The notes beneath the pieces were generated by a model that was not told where the DNA came from, did no database searches, and saw only the letters and a list, made by a program, of their open reading frames with translations. The position numbers were made by a program, and so were the translations under genes. Source: a virus. Taken from it: DNA of 64,000 nucleotides. The stretch covers positions 86,678 to 150,677 of the IMG/VR virus record IMGVR_UViG_3300036715_002570; one strand, written 5' to 3'. Positions 48,570-56,219 of the stretch are shown here, one piece after another (within the stretch, counting starts at the first letter, position 1; each line of letters begins with the position of its first letter).

Positions 48570-48938
48570 ATGAGTGTGATCGTGCGCCAGCTGCCTCCTC
48601 CGAACATCCTCGCTCGCCTGAACCAAGCGGCCGAGCGAGGTGACCGCGTCTGCATCGAGGTCGTCCATGACGGCGTCAAGAAGTACCTGACGAGCAATTC
48701 GCTGTTCAGCGGCGGCGAAGATGGTCCGTACACGACCGACCCAGTGCTCGCGCTGAACTGGGCGGTCAAAGATCCGGACTTCACTGAGATGTGGTACTGC
48801 CTGCACACGCTGTACATCAAGGATGTCGGTGGTGGCAGGAGCTCGCCGTGTTCCGATGTCCCAGGCCAGATTGTGACGTTCAAGATCGTTGCGACCGAAT
48901 CGCAACGGCTTGCTGACTACGGGGAGTACAAGCAATGA
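48570..48938 (+). CDS. Hypothetical protein, 122 aa
   Basis: Starts three bases after the previous stop. Soluble. The following 48939-49178 holds only a Pro/Gly-rich frame with a duplicated CCCGAACCTGGCT, without a good start. Confidence 0.7.
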   Translation: MSVIVRQLPPPNILARLNQAAERGDRVCIEVVHDGVKKYLTSNSLFSGGEDGPYTTDPVLALNWAVKDPDFTEMWYCLHTLYIKDVGGGRSSPCSDVPGQIVTFKIVATESQRLADYGEYKQ

Positions 48939-49178
48939 GTGCTGTGCCGCCTCTCGGCTACTACTGTGGCCGGTGAAAAAGCCGAACGGCCCAACCGGGC
49001 CGGCAGGGTGGGCGCTGGGCTCATCGATCTGCCTGTGTAGTGGAACCGGGCCGGTCGTCCCTGTGCCGATCCCTCCCGAACCTGGCTCCCGAACCTGGCT
49101 CCTGCAACCAAATAACCAGCTATCTCGGTCTGCCTCCAGGCTACCGCGGTAGCCTGTTGAATCTGTAAAGGACCGAAC

Positions 49179-49388
49179 ATGAAATGCCGCAAGCCAAATT
49201 TGCTGGTCGTGATCCTGGGGATGCTGATCCTCGTGTTCTGTGGCGGAACAGTGGTGATCCTGGGGATGACTACGTTCTTGGAAACGAACCTGAGGATCGT
49301 CCCGGGGAACTGGTGGGTCCTACTGTCAACTTTCGCTGTGTTCATTCAAGCCACGCTCGGATTGGGCTACTACTACAACCACCGATGA
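49179..49388 (+). CDS. Small membrane protein, 69 aa
   Basis: Two helices (LLVVILGMLILVFCGGTVVI and VLLSTFAVFIQATLGLGYYY). AAAGGACC upstream; ATGA with the next gene. Confidence 0.75.
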   Translation: MKCRKPNLLVVILGMLILVFCGGTVVILGMTTFLETNLRIVPGNWWVLLSTFAVFIQATLGLGYYYNHR

Positions 49389-49753
49389 TGAGCCGCAAGC
49401 AACTACCAACCAAAGATGCACTCGGGAACGAAGTTGTTCTCGGTGCGACGTACGGGTACACCTCAACGGAAGGTAGCCGGGCGTCTGTTGTGATTGGTCG
49501 CACGATCAAGTTCTCTTCTTCCGGCTGGGTGTCCCTGAAGATGATCAGCCGCAAGGTGTTCATTAACGGTGAACAGACGGACGACGGGTGGGCTGATCAT
49601 CGGGCGAACAAGGTCGCGACCCAACCGTACTTGCTGTTCCCTGTTCCCTGTTCCCTGTTCCCTGTTCCCTGTTCCCTGTTCCCTGTTCCCTGTTCCCTGT
49701 TCCCTGTTCCCTGTTCCCTGTTCCCTGTTCCCGACCCGGTGTTGTCCCCCTAA
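49385..49753 (+). CDS. Hypothetical protein with heptanucleotide-repeat tail, 122 aa
   Basis: Residues 1-80 are a compact beta-rich domain (GNEVVLGATYGYTSTEGSRA, SLKMISRKVF). The last 35 residues are (LFPVPCS)n encoded by a CTGTTCC repeat. As 7 is not a multiple of 3, each gained or lost unit would change the frame of the tail. Confidence 0.7.
   Translation: MMSRKQLPTKDALGNEVVLGATYGYTSTEGSRASVVIGRTIKFSSSGWVSLKMISRKVFINGEQTDDGWADHRANKVATQPYLLFPVPCSLFPVPCSLFPVPCSLFPVPCSLFPVPDPVLSP
49634..49731 (+). repeat. Fourteen tandem CTGTTCC units
   Basis: Perfect 7-bp repeat, 14 copies, inside the 3' end of the 49385 gene. Confidence 0.95.
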
Positions 49754-49772
49754 CGCGATCGTACGGACAATC

Positions 49773-49881
49773 AGTATACTGGTCTTAAACGAACTCGACA
49801 AGCGACTCGTCGACCCCCTCCTCTTCCAAAGCAACGAGAGATCGGCGACTACGCGTAGTCGCCGATCTCTCACCGAAGGTG
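49773..49881 (+). promoter_or_regulatory. TATACTGGT promoter, 36-bp perfect palindrome and CACC-gaa-GGTG hairpin
   Basis: TATACTGGTCTTAAA (from 49776) mirrors TATACTGGTTTTTA at 10942. The palindrome spans 49836-49871 (centre ACTACG|CGTAGT) and is followed immediately by CACC gaa GGTG (49871-49881), as at 11018. Confidence 0.65.
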
Positions 49882-49889
49882 TATAGTTG

Positions 49890-50189
49890 ATGGTACTCGA
49901 CCAAGACCAGCTGCAGGAAGTGGTCAAGCAACTGACGCAGGCAGTCAAGCTGCAGGGTGGCGCCTGGGACCGTGTCAAGCGCTCCGCCCATGCATGGGCG
50001 CTGATGAAGTTGCACGGGAAGTACCTGGAGGACAACTCATCCGGGATCCCGTGCATGGTGTCGATCAATCACTCCGACCGGGAAAGAATGGAGAAGTACT
50101 ACCACGACGCCCTGATGCGTGACATCGAGGCCACCTTCCTGGAGGATGCGCTTGCTAGTCGGGCGCTGTCTGACGCATTGACCAACTAA
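49890..50189 (+). CDS. Hypothetical protein, 99 aa
   Basis: GAAGGTG from the leader hairpin serves as ribosome site. Helical. Unknown. Confidence 0.7.
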   Translation: MVLDQDQLQEVVKQLTQAVKLQGGAWDRVKRSAHAWALMKLHGKYLEDNSSGIPCMVSINHSDRERMEKYYHDALMRDIEATFLEDALASRALSDALTN

Positions 50190-50201
50190 CAAGGAGTACA
50201 C

Positions 50202-50474
50202 ATGCTGTACCATGCAAAGCATCCGACTGTTGACGCGGTCCGGTATACCGGTCACGAGACGAACATCCGCGGCCTCGACATCGTCAAGTGCACCGAGCGC
50301 GGCGACACGCTGCGCGAGATCCCGAAGGGCCTGGAGGCGTTCGGGCCGACGTGCCGAGCTGTGAAGTTCGGAGACCATCTGGTCAAGGTGTGCGTCGGCG
50401 AGTGGGTGGTGTTCACCGGTGATGATGTTGGGGTGATGCCGGACGATATGTTCCACCAACAGTACACCCAATGA
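50202..50474 (+). CDS. Hypothetical protein, 90 aa
   Basis: AAGGAG upstream. Beta-rich with GDHLVKVCVGEWVVFTGDD, a pattern common to small phage proteins of unknown role. Confidence 0.75.
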   Translation: MLYHAKHPTVDAVRYTGHETNIRGLDIVKCTERGDTLREIPKGLEAFGPTCRAVKFGDHLVKVCVGEWVVFTGDDVGVMPDDMFHQQYTQ

Positions 50475-50696
50475 TCCCTCAAGAAGACAAAGTACGACCA
50501 GTTGCTGGAACTGGAGTGGGTTGCTGGGTGGGAACGAATCCATGACGACCAATTCGTCGGTTGGATGAAGTCGACAAACTACAACGGGACGAGGGGCCTG
50601 CTGTCTGCTCAACTGAAGGATAACAGCTGCTGGCTGATCGCTGTTGTTGAGCCGAACATCTTGGCTGAAATCAGCCTGCCGGCGAGAACCGTCTAA
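50471..50696 (+). pseudogene. Small gene with an N-terminal frameshift
   Basis: ATG 50471 overlaps the previous stop but its frame ends after 24 codons. The neighbouring frame (KKTKYDQLLELEWVAGWERI, TNYNGTRGLLSAQL) is coding to TAA 50694-50696 and lacks a start with a ribosome site; a TTG at 50502 is possible. Confidence 0.5.
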
Positions 50697-50701
50697 CCCT
50701 A

Positions 50702-50730
50702 TTGTCGTTCGCAGCTGTAAGGGTTACGAT
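50702..50730 (+). promoter_or_regulatory. Promoter of the 50762 gene
   Basis: TTGTCG, 17-bp spacer, TACGAT; AACCCT / AGGGTT arms around it. Confidence 0.55.
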
Positions 50731-50761
50731 CGACTGATCACACGATAGATGGAGATCAGCG

Positions 50762-51142
50762 ATGTTGACGTTCGAGCAGATGCAGCAGATCGTGGGCGAG
50801 ATCACGTACAAGCCGGGTTGGACGATCACACTGTCAACGGATGGCCACCGTCCGTACCTGCAGATCGGGGCGACAACGCTGGATAGCGTTACCCAGGAGA
50901 TAGTTCCGTGGCGAGGTGCGAAAGCATACCTGTCTCCGCATATGTGCCGCCAGGAGGTCGTCAGTGAAGTGTTCCACTTGATCGAGCGGGCAGAGCTGCA
51001 CGAGATGCGGGAATTCTTCCGCTACCGTGGTGCTTCGATATATAACCCGCACCTCGACCCGGATGTGCTCGTTCCGATCGCCAGAAAGATGGCGTCGTTC
51101 AATCTGCGTGACAACGCGATGTCGATGGTTGAAGGAAACTGA
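50762..51142 (+). CDS. Conserved hypothetical phage protein, 126 aa
   Basis: LSPHMCRQEVVSEVFHLIER, AELHEMREFFRYRGASIYNP match a family seen in many large phages. Unknown function. Confidence 0.8.
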   Translation: MLTFEQMQQIVGEITYKPGWTITLSTDGHRPYLQIGATTLDSVTQEIVPWRGAKAYLSPHMCRQEVVSEVFHLIERAELHEMREFFRYRGASIYNPHLDPDVLVPIARKMASFNLRDNAMSMVEGN

Positions 51143-51143
51143 C

Positions 51144-51434
51144 GTGATCAACCTGAACGAGACCCCGGAACAAATCATGATGGTGCGAGCTGGTGTGCAC
51201 GTGCTCGTCGATGGTCGTGAGATGATTGTCGCAACTGCTGGGTTCGACAATGTATATCTGACGAACGTCGACGCTCAGCCCATCCCGAGCGAGTTCTTCC
51301 TGCGGGCCGACAACAACTACAGCGACTACTGCGTCCACGTTCGCAGGATGGATGGCGACAAATACGGAGTTGCTGTAATGCGGCGCAGTGAGATGTGTGA
51401 GCGTCTGATCAACCACACATACGTGATCGGTTGA
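51144..51434 (+). CDS. Hypothetical protein, 96 aa
   Basis: GTG start directly after the previous stop with GAAGGAAAC. Unknown. Confidence 0.7.
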   Translation: MINLNETPEQIMMVRAGVHVLVDGREMIVATAGFDNVYLTNVDAQPIPSEFFLRADNNYSDYCVHVRRMDGDKYGVAVMRRSEMCERLINHTYVIG

Positions 51435-51479
51435 CATAACAATCCGGTTAGTTGAAGGTGGAGTCTTTCAGGAGGCTCC

Positions 51480-51746
51480 ATGACAATTCAATTAGTCGAC
51501 TGGCCGGACGGCGCAACAATCGGCACACTGCAACACCAATTTGGGATCTGTCATCCCGATCTAGACATTCTGGTTGAGATTGATGGCAAGTGCCACAAAC
51601 TGACAGGGATCAAGCAGTGGCGACCACTTGACAACAAGAATGTTGTGCTGTCGTTCACTGTCGAGCCGGAAGGCAAGAAGTTCGAAGAGTGGAAGATGAT
51701 CAGGTCGTCCTCCGCTGTGCCAACTGTACCGGCAGCTGTTGCGTAA
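51480..51746 (+). CDS. Hypothetical protein, 88 aa
   Basis: CAGGAGGCTCC upstream; the leader has GGAGTC/GGCTCC pairing. Beta-rich. Unknown. Confidence 0.7.
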   Translation: MTIQLVDWPDGATIGTLQHQFGICHPDLDILVEIDGKCHKLTGIKQWRPLDNKNVVLSFTVEPEGKKFEEWKMIRSSSAVPTVPAAVA

Positions 51747-51797
51747 TAACAGGGTGACCTATACGATATCAGTACTTTGTGTAACTGGTGACGTAAA

Positions 51798-51980
51798 ATG
51801 ACTCCTCTGAAGATTGCCCTTGTTGCTGTGCTGACCACTCTCGCAGTGGTGTGCCTTCTCCCTGCGTTCGTATTTGGCGTTGGAATTCTCGCCACAATCG
51901 GCGCCCTGATCATTCACCTCGCTCCGTATCTTGCTGTCGGATTTGCGGCAGCATACGTGGTGCAAAAGGTGTGCAAATGA
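51798..51980 (+). CDS. Small membrane protein, 60 aa
   Basis: Two hydrophobic helices. ATGA overlap with the next membrane gene. Confidence 0.7.
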   Translation: MTPLKIALVAVLTTLAVVCLLPAFVFGVGILATIGALIIHLAPYLAVGFAAAYVVQKVCK

Positions 51981-52210
51981 AACAACTACTGATCGTGCTC
52001 GGTCAATTCTTTGGTGCAGTTGCAAAGATCGCACTAGCTTGCGTACTCGTCCCAGCGATGGTCGTGCTGGCTGTGATCCTGATCGGGTTGCTACTGTCTG
52101 CTCTTGCTGTTGCATGGGCGGTTGGGGCTCGCCTGACGATCAAGCAGAACAACGTGGTGATCGGCCATCTCCGCTGGTTTACGTTTACACCCGTTAGTCG
52201 GTTGCGTTAA
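51977..52210 (+). CDS. Small membrane protein, 77 aa
   Basis: Long hydrophobic stretch (ALACVLVPAMVVLAVILIGL then LLSALAVAWAVG) and basic C-terminus. Confidence 0.7.
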   Translation: MKQLLIVLGQFFGAVAKIALACVLVPAMVVLAVILIGLLLSALAVAWAVGARLTIKQNNVVIGHLRWFTFTPVSRLR

Positions 52211-52239
52211 TTAGGGTTTCTCCATAGAATAGATTCATC

Positions 52240-52800
52240 GGTTGAACGAAACGTTGCACGTAAAACTGCGAGGTTGAGTGAAGCAGATCCTCGTGGTTGG
52301 GGTTGCTCTTTGGAAGATAGGTCCTAGCCGATCGGGCCCTTGAAGGTGATCGGTCGCCGACTGACAGATTGTAGTGGCCACTACGTCGTTGGTCTAACCC
52401 CAGAGAAGATGTCGTATCTGGGACTGGTGGAGACTCTGAGAGTATGGGAGCGGGTGCATATCCCGCCTTGCTGTCTTGGTAATATGTCAGGGCATACGGT
52501 CGATTCCGTAGCGTGAGAGGGCCTGGGACTCCACCCACACATATTACTGACACTGCGAGTAGTTTACGCCTTAGGAGAACACATACTCGGACATCCTCTG
52601 ATTGCTAAAGCACGTACGCCCTAGCAATGACGCAGAGATTTATCAACGACGGTACGGTCGTCGGGAAACGCCCAGCACGCCACAAAGGTGCGCCAGATCG
52701 GTGGTAGGGGTTTTGAAAATAGGTGGCGGTGAGCCGAATCCTCACCGTTGCTTCTAAGTTGTTCGCAGATTGCCTAATGGGCAATGTCCGAACAATTTTC
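52240..52800 (+). ncRNA. Candidate large structured RNA, about 560 nt
   Basis: The region 52211-52823 has no gene, unlike the rest of the tightly packed window. It starts with a promoter, TTGCGT (about 52204) 17 bp TAGAAT, and ends with a long hairpin plus TTTT (52759-52799). Inside are several stems: GTAGTGGCCACTAC, GCGGGT/ATCCCGC, TACGG/CCGTA enclosed by GTAATATGT/ACATATTAC, and CGGTGAG/CTCACCG (52727-52747). Size and ornament recall phage ROOL/GOLLD-type RNAs; no sequence match claimed. Confidence 0.5.
52759..52799 (+). terminator. Terminator of the candidate RNA
   Basis: TTGTTCG cag ATTGCC / GGCAAT gtc CGAACAA, then TTTT. Confidence 0.7.
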
Positions 52801-52823
52801 ATCAACAGCGTGGAGCAAAGGCC

Positions 52824-53063
52824 ATGAAGCGCATCTATCAACTGAACACCACCCCGGTCCAATACTTCGAAACCAAGGAGGCGGCGAAGGTCGCTCGCGG
52901 TGCGAAGGTCCCCGCAAAGGACGACAAGCCGGAGCACTACAAGTTCACCGTGTCGAAGGGCCCGGATCATCCGAAGTTCGGCGAACGTGCGAACGAACGC
53001 ACGCACTCGTACAACAGCCGCTCCGGCGGTCACGACAACGGCTTCCCGGCCCGTCGCAAGTAA
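52824..53063 (+). CDS. Conserved hypothetical protein, 79 aa
   Basis: GGAGC 8 bases before ATG 52824. MKRIYQLNTTPVQYFETKEA, basic, Ser/Arg-rich C-terminus. Seen in other phages as an uncharacterised small protein. Confidence 0.7.
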   Translation: MKRIYQLNTTPVQYFETKEAAKVARGAKVPAKDDKPEHYKFTVSKGPDHPKFGERANERTHSYNSRSGGHDNGFPARRK

Positions 53064-53068
53064 GCGAT

Positions 53069-53122
53069 TTGCTGCTGGTCTCATAATCCAGCAGCAATAC
53101 GTGTGGTGCTACGTATTGCTGC
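53069..53122 (+). promoter_or_regulatory. Two mutually exclusive hairpins (attenuator-like leader)
   Basis: TTGCTGCTGG (53069-53078) pairs with CCAGCAGCAA (53088-53097), but GCAGCAATACGT (53091-53102) also pairs perfectly with ACGTATTGCTGC (53111-53122). The shared middle segment can form only one. It lies in the 288-bp gap before a membrane gene and tyrS. No classic T-box specifier was seen. Confidence 0.6.
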
Positions 53123-53351
53123 ACTGTTTGCCTGGAAACGTCAAAAAGGTGGGGCGGCCAGAATCACAGCCCCATCCTCGTCTGTATACGCGAGCAGAGT
53201 TGGATTTGAGCTTCGGTTATCCTGCGTAACGAGCAGGGCGTTAGATAAACGTGGACCTTTCCGGATAAGGGACATGCTGACTGCTGGTGTAAGTGTAACA
53301 CATCGATTCACCAACCTGCTCACGTATACGGATTTTCACAGGAGAAAAACA

Positions 53352-53525
53352 ATGTTGAAATGGATGTGTGCAGGCGCTGCAATCGGCGCCTTTATTGGTG
53401 GTCTGAGCTGCAGCGCGTTCCTGACGGGCGCACTGATTGGCGCAGGAGTGGTGTTCGGCTTCTACATGCTGTTTGGCATAACCGTGATCGTCGGACTCGT
53501 CAAGCTGTTCAGGGACGGCGTGTGA
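53352..53525 (+). CDS. Small Gly-rich membrane protein, 57 aa
   Basis: CAGGAG before ATG 53352. GAAIGAFIGGLSCSAFLTGA and a second helix. Its stop overlaps the tyrS GTG, so both are co-translated. Confidence 0.7.
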   Translation: MLKWMCAGAAIGAFIGGLSCSAFLTGALIGAGVVFGFYMLFGITVIVGLVKLFRDGV

Positions 53526-54721
53526 TCATCCCGGCTGTTGAACAACCGTTCATGACCACTATCGCGGGTAGCGTCTCTCTGACGCCGCGCGACGAGTGGG
53601 AAAAGAAGCTGCTGAAGTCCCAACAGACCGGCGTGCCGCTTCGGATCAAGCTCGGGTTCGACCCAACCGCTCCCGACATTCACTTCGGGCACGTCGTCGT
53701 CCTGCAGAAGCTACGGCAACTGCAGGATCTTGGGCATACGGTAATTCTGCTAATCGGTGACTTCACAGCCGCGATTGGCGATCCGTCTGGCCGCAACTCC
53801 ACCCGACCGGTACTGTCTCACCATCAGATTCAACTGAACGCGGAGACGTACTGCGATCAAGCGTGGAAGGTGCTCGACCAATCGAAGACGGAGGTCCGCT
53901 GGAACAGCGAGTGGTGCAACGCGCTTGGTGCACGTGGGCTGGTCGAACTCGCTGCCAAGCACACTGTCGCTCGAATGCTTGAGCGGGACGATTTCGCCAA
54001 GCGGCTGCAGGCTCAAACTCCAATTAGCATCCACGAGTTCCTGTACCCCCTGCTACAAGGCTACGATTCCGTCGCACTCAATGCGGACTTGGAGATCGGT
54101 GGCACAGATCAGACGTTCAACCTGATGGTTGGTCGTCAGCTGCAAGAAGCCTACGGGCTATCTCCGCAGTGCATTCTGACGATGCCGCTGCTGGTCGGGA
54201 CGGACGGCACGCACAAGATGTCGAAGTCGAAGAACAACTACATCGGTGTTGCTACGCCACCCGAACAGATGTTCTCGCAGGTGATGGCAATCAGCGACAA
54301 GCTGATGTGGGATTGGATTCCGCTGCTCAGCGGTAACGGACAGCTGGTCGCGCAAGCCCTTGTTCGTCGTTCTGATGTCAACTGCCGAGACATCAAGGTC
54401 ACCTTTGCAAAAGAACTGGTTACGCGGTTCCATTCCGCAGAACTGGCAGATCGTGCGCATGACGACTTTGTCAACCGTTCTAACGGTGGAATTCCGGCAG
54501 AAGTGCGCGACTTCTATGCATCAGGCGGCGCTCGTCCTGTCACATCCTTGCTAAAGGAATCTGGCCTGTGCCCCTCGATGTCTGAAGCCGGGCGAAAGAT
54601 CGAACAGCGTGGGATCCGCATCGACGGTGTGGTCGAGCAAGACAAAAGGCGCGTGATCGAACCAGGCACCTACGTGATGCAAGTAGGTAAGCGAAATTTC
54701 GCTCGGATCCATCTGTCATAA
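53522..54721 (+). CDS. tyrS: Tyrosyl-tRNA synthetase
   Basis: 399 aa from GTG 53522 (ATG 53552 is the alternative). Class I synthetase with HFGH (54-57, HIGH motif), FDPTAPDIHFGH, GDFTAAIGDPSGR, the tyrosine pocket QGYDSVALN and LEIGGTDQ.FN, and KMSKS (about 231-235). The C-terminal S4-like RNA-binding domain is complete (PSMSEAGRKIEQRGIRIDG). It is of the bacterial TyrS2/TyrZ type by these motifs. Charges tRNA-Tyr in the infected cell. A terminator follows. Confidence 0.93.
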   Translation: MIIPAVEQPFMTTIAGSVSLTPRDEWEKKLLKSQQTGVPLRIKLGFDPTAPDIHFGHVVVLQKLRQLQDLGHTVILLIGDFTAAIGDPSGRNSTRPVLSHHQIQLNAETYCDQAWKVLDQSKTEVRWNSEWCNALGARGLVELAAKHTVARMLERDDFAKRLQAQTPISIHEFLYPLLQGYDSVALNADLEIGGTDQTFNLMVGRQLQEAYGLSPQCILTMPLLVGTDGTHKMSKSKNNYIGVATPPEQMFSQVMAISDKLMWDWIPLLSGNGQLVAQALVRRSDVNCRDIKVTFAKELVTRFHSAELADRAHDDFVNRSNGGIPAEVRDFYASGGARPVTSLLKESGLCPSMSEAGRKIEQRGIRIDGVVEQDKRRVIEPGTYVMQVGKRNFARIHLS

Positions 54722-54723
54722 TC

Positions 54724-54745
54724 AAAGGCGCTGGGAGACGCCTTT
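54724..54745 (+). terminator. Terminator after tyrS
   Basis: AAAGGCG / CGCCTTT with 8-base loop, then CAGTT. A further GGTTGAC aa GTCAACC palindrome is at 54810-54825. Confidence 0.65.
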
Positions 54746-54923
54746 CAGTTACAACAGCATCGTCAACGTATCTCTTTGGGAGCATGGTGTCACCTACCAA
54801 GTGTACGCCGGTTGACAAGTCAACCTGTTGTGTCATTGGAGCTCTGGGGATTGGGATGTAACACTTATCGGAAGTTGTCCCCCTGTGGAGAGATAGTGAT
54901 GATGGGGAATCAGGATAAATCAA

Positions 54924-55217
54924 ATGATCACGAATTCAACGCCAAAAGTATATCTTAGCCGTCGGAATTTGCTAGCCCTACTGTCTAAGCTCGACCGTGA
55001 GGCTGCTGGTGAGAGCACACACTGTATGGTGATCAAAAACCAAAACCCTTCGCCGACTTACCAACAGACGATGAAGCAGATTGCCGTCATTGCAGTGGAA
55101 GATGATGAGTATTACGGCACCCTTGGCCGTGCTGCCGGTGAAATGCACCCTTCCGACGAACAACACCTACCAAAACCAGCAACTGGAGTTCAGTACGCCG
55201 GCCCAATTTTTGGTTGA
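54924..55217 (+). CDS. Conserved hypothetical protein, 97 aa
   Basis: VYLSRRNLLALLSKLDREAA, CMVIKNQNP and TMKQIAVIAVEDDEYYG match a common phage/bacterial family without known function. AGGATAAATC upstream. Confidence 0.8.
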   Translation: MITNSTPKVYLSRRNLLALLSKLDREAAGESTHCMVIKNQNPSPTYQQTMKQIAVIAVEDDEYYGTLGRAAGEMHPSDEQHLPKPATGVQYAGPIFG

Positions 55218-55272
55218 ATCTATTTTTGGGTTTCGGTACAGTAGACTCATCTAACGAACGAGGGAGCCTGTG

Positions 55273-55383
55273 ATGATTGAATATGATAGCGGCACCGCCG
55301 CGGAAAGCAACACCGGAATGTGGATCGTTCTTAGTGTAATTGCTGTATCCGTGCTCGCCGCTGTAGCCCTGGGGTGGACCTGA
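55273..55383 (+). CDS. Small membrane protein, 36 aa
   Basis: One helix (MWIVLSVIAVSVLAAVALGW). GAGGGAGCC upstream; promoter-like TACAGT nearby. Confidence 0.6.
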   Translation: MIEYDSGTAAESNTGMWIVLSVIAVSVLAAVALGWT

Positions 55384-55805
55384 TGTCGCGCAAGGGAATG
55401 GACAATCAAGTTGTCATCGTTGGTGACAACGAGCTAGCTCACACAGGCGACGGCAACCTTGCTCGCGCCGTTGCTGGAAACTGTGGAACAGCAATCTCAG
55501 GTCGCTACGGCACATCGATCGTCGGCGATCACGGCGCGGCAAAGGCAGGATTGTACGGGGTTGCCCAATCAGGAAACTTTGGGCGATCAGAAGCAGGTGC
55601 CGGTGGTGAAGTTGTAACCGGCGCTGGTGGAACTGCCGTGTTGCATGACTACGGAACAGTATCGGGTGGCGATGGTGCAACATTCGAGCTGTGGTATCCA
55701 ATGGGGTTCAACGAAACGGTAATTGTGTTCACCGTGGGCGTTGACGGAATCAAGCCAAACGTCAAATACGAATACGACTACGGCTCTATCAAGGAAATCA
55801 AATGA
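55383..55805 (+). CDS. Octapeptide-repeat beta-solenoid protein, 140 aa
   Basis: Residues about 25-95 repeat every eight residues: GNCGTAIS, GRYGTSIV, GDHGAAKA, GLYGVAQS, GNFGRSEA, GAGGEVVT, GAGGTAVL. This resembles the octapeptide coils of ice-nucleation-type and related beta-solenoids. C-terminal 45 residues form a cap. Role unknown. Confidence 0.75.
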   Translation: MSRKGMDNQVVIVGDNELAHTGDGNLARAVAGNCGTAISGRYGTSIVGDHGAAKAGLYGVAQSGNFGRSEAGAGGEVVTGAGGTAVLHDYGTVSGGDGATFELWYPMGFNETVIVFTVGVDGIKPNVKYEYDYGSIKEIK

Positions 55806-56008
55806 TCAAGCTATACGCATCCGTTGCTGCGATTCTCGTGCTGTTGGCTGCTGCCTTCTTGGGTTCGTACTTTTACGGCTACCGTCATGAGGTGACGCAA
55901 CAGTACAAGAAGTACTCAGACAGTTGCTACAGCACGACGATGACGAGCCAAGTCACCCGCGGCACAAACGGGACGGCGATGTTCGTCTCTACCTGCAGGA
56001 TGAACTGA
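55802..56008 (+). CDS. Membrane-anchored small protein, 68 aa
   Basis: ATGA overlap; helix AAILVLLAAAFLGSYFYG and an outer part with three cysteines. Confidence 0.65.
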   Translation: MIKLYASVAAILVLLAAAFLGSYFYGYRHEVTQQYKKYSDSCYSTTMTSQVTRGTNGTAMFVSTCRMN

Positions 56009-56205
56009 TGTCGGAAATCATCAAACACGCCCTAGTGTTCGGCCTTGGGTGGTACGTTGGTGCAATGCTAGTCGGGTACGGCGTATTTGCATACCAACGG
56101 TTCAATTCAATCCTCTGCATGTCGCCACCCATGCGCCCATCGTGGACTGTCGCACTCCCCCCGTCGTTGTCGTGCTTGTTTCGGCAACAACGCAACTTCT
56201 CATGA
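56008..56205 (+). CDS. Small membrane protein, 65 aa
   Basis: Starts on the last base of the previous stop. Helix LVFGLGWYVGAMLVGYGVFA. Confidence 0.6.
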   Translation: MSEIIKHALVFGLGWYVGAMLVGYGVFAYQRFNSILCMSPPMRPSWTVALPPSLSCLFRQQRNFS

Positions 56206-56219
56206 AATAAAGGATCACC

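Noticed and set aside
53074-53092. Possible tRNA-Met anticodon loop (CTCATAA)
   Set aside because: No acceptor stem, D-arm or T-arm around it; the hairpin is better explained as part of the switch-like leader.
53064-53351. T-box leader for tyrS
   Set aside because: No specifier loop, AG-bulge or T-box sequence recognised; T-boxes are mainly known from Firmicutes.
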